Shown here one piece after another: positions 32,944 to 40,296 of a DNA stretch of 64,000 bases; the first letter of the stretch is position 1; every line of letters starts with the position of its first letter. The notes beneath the pieces are model-generated. The model had not been told where the DNA came from. It did not search any database and saw only the letters and a program-made list of their open reading frames with translations. The DNA comes from Verrucomicrobiia bacterium (GTDB taxonomy: Bacteria > Verrucomicrobiota > Verrucomicrobiia > Verrucomicrobiales > DEV007): positions 1-64,000 of the forward strand of contig JAUICH010000022.1 of NCBI GenBank assembly GCA_030427505.1, written 5' to 3'. A program made the translations under genes and the position numbers.

Positions 32944-33999
32944 ATGAGCGCCCGAGTTACCGACCTGAACATTCTCTACAATGTCCCCCTGCCCGCTCCG
33001 GCGCTGCTCATTCACGAACACCCCCGCACCGATCAACAGGCCGACTTCGTCGCCAGCTCCCGCCTGGAGATCGAAAAGATTCTCCGCGGCGAGGACGAAC
33101 GCTTTCTCCTGATCGTCGGCCCCTGCTCCATTCACGACGTGGAGGGTGGCCTGGACTACGCCGCCCGGCTCGCGAAGCTCCAGCCCGCCGTGGCGGACAC
33201 GCTGAAGCTGGTGATGCGCGTCTATTTCGAAAAACCGCGCACCACCCTGGGCTGGAAAGGCCTGATCATGGACCCAGACCTGGACGGCAGCGCCAAGATC
33301 CCCAAGGGTCTCCGCAAGGCCCGGCGTTTCCTGGGGGATGTCCTGAACTTCGGCGTCGCCACCGCCACGGAATTTCTCGACCCGGTTACGCCGCAGTACA
33401 TCGCGGACCTCATCTGCTGGGCCGCCATCGGCGCCCGCACCACGGAGTCCCAGACGCACCGCCAGATGGCCTCCGGTCTTTCCATGCCGGTGGGTTTCAA
33501 GAACGCCACCTACGGCGGTATCGAACCGGCGGTGAACGCCGTCAAGGCCGCCACCCACCCCCAGACCTTCCTGGGCGTCAGTCCGGAGGGGGTGGCTTCC
33601 GCGGTCAGCACCCTGGGGAATAAGAACGCCCACATCATCCTGCGCGGTGGCGAAAGCGGCCCGAACTACGACGCCGAATCCGTGGCCAAGGCCTTCCGCC
33701 TCCTGGAAGACGCCGGCCTGCCGCCCGTGCTGATGATCGATTCCTCTCACTCCAACTGCGGGAAGGACCACACCCAGATGCCAGACGTCTTCCGCAACGT
33801 CATCCAGCAGCGCGCCGGAGGCAATCGCGCCATCTTCGGCGCAATGTTAGAGAGCAATCTCATGGCCGGAAACCAGGCCATCCCGGACGACCGCAGCCAG
33901 CTCGCCTACGGCCAGTCCATTACCGATCCCTGCCTGGACTGGGAGACTTCCGAAGCCCTGATCCTGGAAGCCGCCGAGGCTCTGAGGAAAAAGTCCTAG
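32944..33999 (+). CDS. 3-deoxy-7-phosphoheptulonate synthase (DAHP synthase, class I)
   Basis: A 351-residue enzyme of the AroF/AroG/AroH type, which condenses phosphoenolpyruvate and erythrose 4-phosphate in the first step of the shikimate pathway. Family features are the N-terminal RVTDLNILYNVPLPAP, FLLIVGPCSIHD, MRVYFEKPRTTLGWKGLI, PQYIADLICWAAIGARTTES, HIILRGGESGPNY and MIDSSHSNCGKD. Cys in GPCS, His in SSHSN and the metal-site Glu and Asp are present. The length matches the family. N-terminal residues of this class often mediate feedback by an aromatic amino acid. It stands alone, 88 bases after the M28 gene. Confidence 0.95.
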   Translation: MSARVTDLNILYNVPLPAPALLIHEHPRTDQQADFVASSRLEIEKILRGEDERFLLIVGPCSIHDVEGGLDYAARLAKLQPAVADTLKLVMRVYFEKPRTTLGWKGLIMDPDLDGSAKIPKGLRKARRFLGDVLNFGVATATEFLDPVTPQYIADLICWAAIGARTTESQTHRQMASGLSMPVGFKNATYGGIEPAVNAVKAATHPQTFLGVSPEGVASAVSTLGNKNAHIILRGGESGPNYDAESVAKAFRLLEDAGLPPVLMIDSSHSNCGKDHTQMPDVFRNVIQQRAGGNRAIFGAMLESNLMAGNQAIPDDRSQLAYGQSITDPCLDWETSEALILEAAEALRKKS

Positions 34000-34021
34000 G
34001 GCTCCAGGCTTCAGCCGCCCG

Positions 34022-34051
34022 CCCGCCCGGTGCTCGGTAGCCCCGGGCGGG
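34022..34051 (+). terminator. Terminator-like hairpin after the DAHP synthase gene
   Basis: CCCGCCCGG (34022-34030) and CCGGGCGGG (34043-34051) form a 9-base GC stem with a 12-base loop, 22 bases after the stop. No T run follows; instead the GGACAAATT element starts one base later, so the element may have inserted at the terminator. Confidence 0.55.
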
Positions 34052-34052
34052 A

Positions 34053-34273
34053 CTAGGCAGTGTGGACAAATTGGGGGGGCGGAGCGGCGCGAGGCCATTT
34101 TTTGTCTGGCAAGGCGCCGCGAACGGCATTGGGCCTACCCCCAATAGAGTGAGCGGGAACGAAGCCAGGCGAAGAAGGGGCCGCGTCTCCAGGTATTCGC
34201 CGCTTCGTGGCGCTGAGTTCTCTTTCCCTTTCTTCCTTTCCGGTCCGTTCTCCAATTTGTCCACACTGCCTAG
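34053..34273 (-). repeat. Complete GGACAAATT element (copy D, 221 bp)
   Basis: Perfect 22-base terminal inverted repeats: CTAGGCAGTGTGGACAAATT plus GG at 34053-34074 and the exact reverse complement at 34252-34273. Read on the minus strand, the interior shows GGACCGGAAAGGAAGAAAG, CTCAGCGCC then ACGAAGCGGCGAAT, and GAGACGCGGCCC, the same blocks as copy C. It is 90 bases longer, with an extra stretch that includes CCCAATAGAGTGAGCGGGAAC on the plus strand. No protein is encoded. The perfect repeats suggest recent movement. Confidence 0.8.
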
Positions 34274-34355
34274 CGTGACACTTTGGCCTAAAGACTTGCG
34301 CCACGGTGGCGGGATGACCTATCCATGGTCAGCGGTTGAATTCACCGCTCCGGCC

Positions 34356-35594
34356 ATGACTTGTTCTTCCACTTCTCCGTTCGCTCGCTTCCGCGCCTTG
34401 CTCGCGGCCGTCCTCATCACCCTATTGGCTGGCTCCGGCTGCGGCAAGAAAGAGGAGGAGGCGAAGAAGACCACCGAAGTAGAACAGCTGGAGATCCAGC
34501 CGGTGGAACTCCGGGAGGGCGATCGTGAAGCCTTTGAGGAATTTGCCCTCTTCCTGGAAGCCGAGCTGAATGCGGGAAACTACAATGCCCTGTCGGATCG
34601 TTTTTCCATGGACCACGCGGTCGACTACCTATTCAAAGACATGAATGTGAGCGCGGCGGACCTCCGCGGATTTCGTGAAGAGTTCCGGGACAACCTGGCG
34701 AGGGGTTTTCGCATCAACTTTGGGGAAAGCTCCGTCAAATTCCTCGAGTTCCGCCCCGGGGATGGGAGGCCGAAATTGCTCTTTCGGGTGATCGGAGCCA
34801 ATTCGGCGCTGTCTTATTTCGACCTCTACGTGATTCGAGACTCTGCCGGCGAGGTTCAGATCGCGGATATGTACAATTACGTGGCCGGCGAGATGGTCCT
34901 CCAGTCCGTGCGGCGAATGATGCTGGCGGTGCTCTCCCTACGGGACCGGACACTTCTCAGCCGCTTGACGAACCGGGACGCGGACCTGGCGAAGCACGCC
35001 GCGACGGTTGCGGAACTGAACCAGCTCCGTCAGGAAGGAAACTTTGAAGCCGCCTACGCCAAGCTGAAGGAACTGCCGGATTCCATCCGTTCCGAAAAGC
35101 CCACGATGATTATCGAAATCATGATCGCCTCGGAACTTGATGAATCGATCTACCTGGGAGCGATGGAAAACTTCCAGGCCACCTTTCCGGGCGACCCCTC
35201 GGTCCCGATGGTGATGCTCGACTACTATTTCCTCAACGAAGACTATGCCATGGTCCGGGAATCCGTCGCCTCGCTCAGGGAAGCCGTCAACGACCCCTAC
35301 CTTTACTACTACGACGTGCTTTCTTACGTGGCGGAGGAGAATTACGCCGCCGCCCGATCGAGCGCGGAGGCGTATCTCGCCGAGGACCCGGGGGCGGAAT
35401 ATGCCCTGTGGAGTTCGGTGGAAGTGGCTCTTTCCGAACCCGATCACGCGGAGCTGGCTACCCTGTTAACTCGCCTCGAAGCCGAGCATGGCTATGACCT
35501 GAGACCCTCCGTGGAGTCCAACGCCAACTACGCGGCCTTTTGCGAATCTCCCGAAGGCAAAGCCTGGATGGCGGCGGGCGGGACGCCGCGTTGA
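34356..35594 (+). CDS. Unrecognised lipoprotein, tandem paralogue 1 of 3
   Basis: About 412 residues from ATG 34356 (an alternative ATG is at 34314). The signal LLAAVLITLLAGSGC gives a lipoprotein with the acylated Cys near residue 28, then a charged linker (KKEEEAKKTTEVEQ). I do not recognise the mature part. It has an alpha/beta first half (DREAFEEFALFLEAELNAG; YFDLYVIRDSAGEVQIADMY) and a helical second half that looks TPR-like, with DPYLYYYDVLSYVAEENYAA and LLTRLEAEHGYDL. The same blocks recur in the next two genes. The exported location and repeat-like helices suggest a binding or scaffolding role. A MITE-like element lies directly upstream. Confidence 0.75.
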   Translation: MTCSSTSPFARFRALLAAVLITLLAGSGCGKKEEEAKKTTEVEQLEIQPVELREGDREAFEEFALFLEAELNAGNYNALSDRFSMDHAVDYLFKDMNVSAADLRGFREEFRDNLARGFRINFGESSVKFLEFRPGDGRPKLLFRVIGANSALSYFDLYVIRDSAGEVQIADMYNYVAGEMVLQSVRRMMLAVLSLRDRTLLSRLTNRDADLAKHAATVAELNQLRQEGNFEAAYAKLKELPDSIRSEKPTMIIEIMIASELDESIYLGAMENFQATFPGDPSVPMVMLDYYFLNEDYAMVRESVASLREAVNDPYLYYYDVLSYVAEENYAAARSSAEAYLAEDPGAEYALWSSVEVALSEPDHAELATLLTRLEAEHGYDLRPSVESNANYAAFCESPEGKAWMAAGGTPR

Positions 35595-35754
35595 CGGGAA
35601 TGCCGGTCTGGCGTATTTGGATCTATTGCCCGGCAGGTTGTGAGAACTTCAGAAATCGTTCGCCAGCCGTATGCTGAAAGGACCGCGCGCGGCCTTGCGC
35701 CTGGCTTTCACCGTTTTCAACTAGACGCCGTCCCTGGTTTCTTCCCAATCGAAT

Positions 35755-37032
35755 ATGAGGCTCCAATTACTCAACCGAACCGCTTGGATGTTATGGGCAT
35801 TAGCGCTCGTGGCCCTGCCCACTTCGCCGGCCCTTTCACAGGGAGATGAAGACGGCGCGGTCTCCCTGACAGACAGACCAGACAGCGGGCCCCTGGGACT
35901 GCCGTCTGGAGGCGCGCCAGCCTCAACCCCTCCCCCATCTCCCGCGCCCACCCCTAACCGGGAAGCCTACGAAGGCTTTGGCCGCTACCTGGAAAAGGAG
36001 TTCAACAACGACAACCATTCCGTCATCACTGACCACTACGACTGGGTCCGTCTTTATGAAGCCGCCTCCCAGGGGCTTCCCCTTACCGGAGCCGCCGCCA
36101 TCGAGGCCAGGCAGAGCCTGAAAACGTGGCTGGAAAAAGATTACGAAACCACAACGGAGTACTCAGAGTTATCTTACGTAAGCGAGAGGAATGAGGCCGG
36201 AAAAGACTTTCTCACCTTCCGCATGGAAGGGGGCATGTTCACCACCGCTTACTTCGATGTGGAAGTTTACCGTTCTGGTGCCGGCACGCTGACCATCACG
36301 GATGTCTACAATCTGGCCCTGGGCGACCGGGACTCGGAGATGGCCCGGCGTTTTCTCCTGGGAGAACTAGCCAAGCAATCTCCTTCCGCCCTGAATTCCT
36401 TACCTTCTCCTGAGGTAGAGATCGCGAAACACGCGGACGCCATGTTTCAAGCCAGAGACTCTTACCTTGACTATGAACTCGAAGAAGCCCTCAAGACCAT
36501 CGAGTCCCTTCCAAAGGACTTGCGGGCGCTGAAGCCGGTATTTCTCTTGGAATTGTACCTAAAGGCGGAACACAAAGGAGAGATTGACTACAGATTACTC
36601 TCCAAGATACGAGCCGCGGACCCGCTGGACCCGGCTCTGGCGTTGTTTTGGATCAACAACAGTTACATCGTCGAAGACCATGAAATCATGGTGCGGGATG
36701 TCCGGGAATTACGAAGCCGCCTCAGCCGTGACCCGTATCTCTGCTACTACGAAACGCTCAGCCACGTTTTGAACGACGATTTGGCTTCCGCTCAGAAAGC
36801 GGCTGCCGAATGCGCGGTGCTGGAGCCCGGTGGAATGGACGACCTCTGGTGCCAGTTTGAGATTACCAACTACCAGAAAGAATACGAAAGCTGCATCCAG
36901 GTCCTGAACCGCTTGGAGAAAGAGCACGAGTGTTACATGGCGGATATGATCGAAACCGACGAACTCTACGAGGGACTTCGGAATTCCGCCGCGGGAAAAG
37001 TCTGGCTGAGCGATCCGAACCGGCTTCGTTGA
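35755..37032 (+). CDS. Unrecognised exported protein, tandem paralogue 2 of 3
   Basis: A 425-residue paralogue with a conventional signal peptide (WMLWALALVALPTSPALS) instead of a lipobox, and a Pro-rich linker (PASTPPPSPAPTPN). Shared blocks are AYEGFGRYLEKEFNNDNHS, FDVEVYRSGAGTLTITDVY, LPKDLRALKPVFLLEL, DPALALFWINNSYIVEDH, DPYLCYYETLSHVLNDD, LNRLEKEHECY and AGKVWLS. It has four cysteines near the helical repeats that the lipoprotein paralogues lack. It is 160 bases after paralogue 1 on the same strand. Function unknown. Confidence 0.75.
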   Translation: MRLQLLNRTAWMLWALALVALPTSPALSQGDEDGAVSLTDRPDSGPLGLPSGGAPASTPPPSPAPTPNREAYEGFGRYLEKEFNNDNHSVITDHYDWVRLYEAASQGLPLTGAAAIEARQSLKTWLEKDYETTTEYSELSYVSERNEAGKDFLTFRMEGGMFTTAYFDVEVYRSGAGTLTITDVYNLALGDRDSEMARRFLLGELAKQSPSALNSLPSPEVEIAKHADAMFQARDSYLDYELEEALKTIESLPKDLRALKPVFLLELYLKAEHKGEIDYRLLSKIRAADPLDPALALFWINNSYIVEDHEIMVRDVRELRSRLSRDPYLCYYETLSHVLNDDLASAQKAAAECAVLEPGGMDDLWCQFEITNYQKEYESCIQVLNRLEKEHECYMADMIETDELYEGLRNSAAGKVWLSDPNRLR

Positions 37033-37200
37033 GGGCCTCCGTTAGGAAAAAGACCGTGGAGGAGACTGCGGAAATTGCCATAAAAAGCCTTTCTCTGAAG
37101 CGCAATGTAGTGGCCAATAGCGCTGACTTGCCAAGTGTGGTACGGTTTTTGCCCGATGAGACTTGCCGCCGGTCAGAACCAAACGGTACCGTTGCTCCCA

Positions 37201-38430
37201 ATGCGGATGAATATTGTGATTAATCGCTACTCCCCTGCCTGGATAACCGCCATCTTCCTCACTCTCGGGCTCTGTGGCTGCGAGGAGCCCAGACTGCCAG
37301 AGCCCAGCGCCGAAGCCCCACCGGAACCGGTCGCGGTACTGGAGACGAACCAAAAAGACTTCGAAGAGTTCGCCTATCTGGCGGAGACCGCGGTCAATAA
37401 CGGCCAAACGAAATTTCTCTCCGAGCGGTACGAATCGGAAGCGTTGCTCGACTATGCAACGGAGGGCGCCCGGATGGACGCGGCCTTTGAAAAGGACTTT
37501 CGTCAAAACGCCAGGGAGGTGTTGCCTGGCATGTTCAAGATCTACGAAGGCAGCAAAGCCAAGTACTTGAAGCTGGAGACCGCCCCAGACAGCACCAAGC
37601 TCTTGTTCCGTTTCATCAAGGCCAACGGAGATCTGACCTATACGGAGTTTTTCGTACGTCTGAATAATGACAATGAAGTCACTATTTATGATTTTTATGA
37701 CTATAGCTTGGGAGAAAGGTGGAACCCATTCATGCGTCGCCTGTTGTTCGCGATGCTCCCTCAAGAAAAGCGTTCTCTCCTCAGTCAACAAGGCGGTGCG
37801 GAGGCCGGGAAAATTGAAGACTTCAGGCAAGTTCAGGAAGTTTTCGGCAGCAGTGCCAAAGACGATGTCCCAAATGCCTTGAGCAAGCTGAAGGGACTTC
37901 CCACGGAACTCCGTTCTCTCAAGTCCGTGATGCTTCGAAAGCTCTCCCTGACGGCTGAGTCAGACAAGACCCTCTTCTCCAACACCCTGGAACTCTATCG
38001 CCTGAAATTCCCTCGCGACCCAAGTCTGGCTCTCTTTCTCATCGACTATCACTACGGCCACGGCAACTACGGTCAGATGCGTCAGGCCATCTCCCAGCTT
38101 CGCGAGACCGTTCAGGATCCCTACCTGTACTACTACGAAATTCTGTCGTACGTCGCGGAGAAAGATTTCCAGTCCGCCCGTAAGAGTGCCGAAACCTACG
38201 CGAAGGCAGATCCGGACTCGGAAAACATGGTCCTGGGTTATCTCAAAATCAGCCTGGCTGAAGCTGACTTTCCCCAGGCGGCAAAATTCCTCACCCGTCT
38301 GGAAAAGGAGCATGACTACCATCTGCTGTCCGACGTCCGGTCCGAAGAATCTTACCGGGCCTTCCGGGAGTCCGATGCCGGCCGCGCCTGGCTCCTCAAT
38401 TCCAAGAGACTTGGGGGCGGAAGCAAGTAA
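37201..38430 (+). CDS. Unrecognised lipoprotein, tandem paralogue 3 of 3
   Basis: About 409 residues from ATG 37201 (MNIVIN at 37207 is an alternative). The lipobox is LTLGLCGC; a Pro/Glu-rich linker follows. Shared blocks are DFEEFAYLAETAVNNGQTK, LTYTEFFVRLNNDNEVTIY, LPTELRSLKSVMLRKL, DPSLALFLIDYHYGHGNYGQ, DPYLYYYEILSYVAEKDFQS, LTRLEKEHDYHLL and AGRAWLL. Paralogue 1 is closer to it than paralogue 2 in the C-terminal half. The frame is open upstream to 37135 but that part lacks a signal-like start. A long hairpin (38450-38498) follows the stop. Function unknown. Confidence 0.75.
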   Translation: MRMNIVINRYSPAWITAIFLTLGLCGCEEPRLPEPSAEAPPEPVAVLETNQKDFEEFAYLAETAVNNGQTKFLSERYESEALLDYATEGARMDAAFEKDFRQNAREVLPGMFKIYEGSKAKYLKLETAPDSTKLLFRFIKANGDLTYTEFFVRLNNDNEVTIYDFYDYSLGERWNPFMRRLLFAMLPQEKRSLLSQQGGAEAGKIEDFRQVQEVFGSSAKDDVPNALSKLKGLPTELRSLKSVMLRKLSLTAESDKTLFSNTLELYRLKFPRDPSLALFLIDYHYGHGNYGQMRQAISQLRETVQDPYLYYYEILSYVAEKDFQSARKSAETYAKADPDSENMVLGYLKISLAEADFPQAAKFLTRLEKEHDYHLLSDVRSEESYRAFRESDAGRAWLLNSKRLGGGSK

Positions 38431-38449
38431 CGGAACTTTCCTCCTCCCC

Positions 38450-38498
38450 TAGCCTGCATTTCTCACCAGTTCTCGTGGCGAGAAAGAAATGCAGGCTA
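38450..38498. terminator. Long inverted repeat between convergent genes
   Basis: TAGCCTGCATTTCT (38450-38463) pairs perfectly with AGAAATGCAGGCTA (38485-38498), with an inner CCA/TGG pair in the loop. It lies between the third paralogue and the Nudix gene, which converge, and its last three bases (CTA) are the Nudix stop codon. It could terminate both transcripts, though there is no T run, or be a repeat end. Confidence 0.6.
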
Positions 38499-39059
38499 AA
38501 TCCAGAGGCTTCCCGTCTTGCTGTCTTTTCCCTTTTGCACGAAAAAGAGTCCCGCGAAGACCTTGGGGTCCACCATCAAACCGTCCGCCACTCTGTCGCG
38601 GCACCATGCCAGCACTTCTTTGACCGGCACGAAGTGGACGCGAATGTCTTCCGTGTGATCGCCGCCGCCGTCCCCCATCTTGGTCAGGCCGGTGGCGTGG
38701 AAAAAGGTGATCACTTCCGTGGTCATGCCCGCTGAAGAAGGACCGGAAATGAGTGCTTCCATCCCGCTGGCGCGGTAACCGGTTTCCTCATACAACTCGC
38801 GCAACGCCGCCGTGGCGAGCGGTTCGTCTTCCTGGTAGGGAATGTCCCCCGCCAGGCCCGCGGGCAGTTCGATGACGCGGCGGCCCACCGGCGGCCGGTA
38901 TTGTTCGGTCAGGATGAGCTGAGAATCGTCCGTGATGGCCACCACGACCACCACTCCTTTGGTGTTCTGCCGCCGCACATATTCCCACCCGTTCTTTTGA
39001 TAAAGCCCCAGGAACCTTCCTTCGTGCAAAATCTCTTCGCCCATACCATCGCTAGTCAT
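38496..39059 (-). CDS. Nudix hydrolase (ADP-ribose pyrophosphatase-like)
   Basis: A 187-residue protein with a Nudix box: GDIPYQEDEPLATAALRELY followed by EETGY, giving the G-x5-E-x-REL-x-EETG pattern with a slightly long start. The preceding ILTEQYRPPVGRRVIELPAG is typical of ADP-ribose pyrophosphatases (NudF/YffH type), which cleave ADP-ribose or similar nucleotide sugars. It is soluble. Its stop codon lies in the inverted repeat at 38450-38498. It is transcribed leftward and diverges from nothing close; the SRPBCC gene reads towards it, 112 bases upstream. Confidence 0.88.
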   Translation of the reverse strand: MTSDGMGEEILHEGRFLGLYQKNGWEYVRRQNTKGVVVVVAITDDSQLILTEQYRPPVGRRVIELPAGLAGDIPYQEDEPLATAALRELYEETGYRASGMEALISGPSSAGMTTEVITFFHATGLTKMGDGGGDHTEDIRVHFVPVKEVLAWCRDRVADGLMVDPKVFAGLFFVQKGKDSKTGSLWI

Positions 39060-39097
39060 GCCGGACTATACGACGGAATGCCACCGTGCCGGAGCGG

Positions 39098-39134
39098 AAA
39101 GGCCCGGAAAGCTGCCATCGCCTTTCGGGCCTTT
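39098..39134 (-). terminator. Terminator hairpin after the SRPBCC gene
   Basis: AAAGGCCCGGAAAG and CCTTTCGGGCCTTT form a near-perfect 13-base stem with a 9-base loop, flanked by A and T runs inside the stem. It lies 37 bases after the stop of the leftward SRPBCC gene. Confidence 0.65.
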
Positions 39135-39171
39135 GGTTCCTCCTGGAGTGGTTGACTGAAAGACCGCCGCT

Positions 39172-39672
39172 CTATTCGCTGACCTTCCCGGTCTTCAGGA
39201 GTTCTTCAAGCTGGTCGGTGGCTTTTCCCCATCCTTCATGGAAGCCCATCTTCTCGTGCGCTTCCCGATCCTCCACCGTCCAATGGAGGGCCTTCGCCGT
39301 GTAGCGGGTTTTGCCATCCTCCTCTTCCTCGAAGGTGATGACGCCGGTCATGAAGGGTTTTGCGGAGGGTTCCCAGGCGGACACGTAGGCGTCGGTAAAG
39401 ACCAGCCGTTCGTTTTCCACCACCTCCAGATAAATGCCCCGGTTGGGAAACTCGGTTCCGTCGGGCGCCCGCATGGTGATGACATTGGAACCACCCGGCC
39501 GCACGTCCAGTTCCGCCGCCGGCACGGTGTAGGGCCGGGGCGTGAACCACTGCTTCAGCAGCTCGGAATCGGTCCAGGCCTGATAGACTTTTTCGCGGGG
39601 CGCATCGATCAGGCGGGTCAGCACCAGTTCGCGTTCCACCAGAGAAGCAGCGGGATTGGATTCTTCACTCAT
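39172..39672 (-). CDS. SRPBCC/AHSA1-type START-like protein
   Basis: A 166-residue protein of the Aha1/SRPBCC group, recognised by LTRLIDAPREKVYQAWTD, LLKQWFTPRPYTV, the GGSNVITMRAPDG strand and the final helix FHEGWGKATDQLEELL. These proteins form a deep helix-grip cavity that binds hydrophobic ligands; most bacterial members have no assigned ligand. Pairing with VOC/PhnB-like genes, as here (57-base gap, same direction), is frequent in bacterial genomes. Confidence 0.9.
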   Translation of the reverse strand: MSEESNPAASLVERELVLTRLIDAPREKVYQAWTDSELLKQWFTPRPYTVPAAELDVRPGGSNVITMRAPDGTEFPNRGIYLEVVENERLVFTDAYVSAWEPSAKPFMTGVITFEEEEDGKTRYTAKALHWTVEDREAHEKMGFHEGWGKATDQLEELLKTGKVSE

Positions 39673-39729
39673 AACAGTCCGGAAGAGGAACCGGGTTAAA
39701 AAAACGAAAGTGGCCGGGTTCCGGCTGGC

Positions 39730-40170
39730 TCAAACCATTTCCGGTGACGGCACAATGACCATCCAGCTCACGCCGAAGCGGTCTTCCACCACACCGAAGC
39801 AGGGCGAGAAAAACGTTTCGCCCAGCGGCATTTCGATCTTTCCACCGTCCGCCAGGCCATCGAAATAGCGCTGGGCTTCTTCCTTGTCTTTGGCGCTGAG
39901 AGAGAGGCTGAAGCCTTCGAACTGGCGCGGCGAGCCGCCCATCCCGTCGGAGGCCATGACGACCGCGCCGCCCACGTTGAACGTGGCGTGCATGATCGAC
40001 TCGCCATCGGCTCCGGGGCAGGCTTCCTGATCCGGACTGTCTTTGAAGCGCATCATCATGGTGACTTCAGCGCCCAGGGCTTTATTGTAAAATTCCAGGG
40101 CCGCTTCGCAATCCCCCTGAAAAAACAGGTAGGGCTGAATCTGGGTTGGGGCCGGGGTGGTCGTGCTCAT
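39730..40170 (-). CDS. VOC-superfamily protein (PhnB-like)
   Basis: A 146-residue glyoxalase-fold protein. It shows the first beta-alpha-beta module in YLFFQGDCEAALEFYNKALG and EVTMMMRFKD, then IMHATFNVGGAVVMASD, and the closing FFSPCFGVVEDRFGVSWMV typical of PhnB/3-demethylubiquinone-methyltransferase-like VOC members. The metal-site glutamate is replaced by Asp or Val in places, so enzymatic activity is uncertain. It precedes the SRPBCC gene and is probably co-transcribed with it. Confidence 0.9.
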   Translation of the reverse strand: MSTTTPAPTQIQPYLFFQGDCEAALEFYNKALGAEVTMMMRFKDSPDQEACPGADGESIMHATFNVGGAVVMASDGMGGSPRQFEGFSLSLSAKDKEEAQRYFDGLADGGKIEMPLGETFFSPCFGVVEDRFGVSWMVIVPSPEMV

Positions 40171-40296
40171 TTCAAATAGAACGGTGAGTTTTTAAAGTTG
40201 GGTGTGATTTCAAAGCAATGACGAATGGACATTGCCAAAAAGGACAGCCCCGGCTCAATTTTCGAATTTTCCGGGAAATTTGAATCAGCGCCGCCG

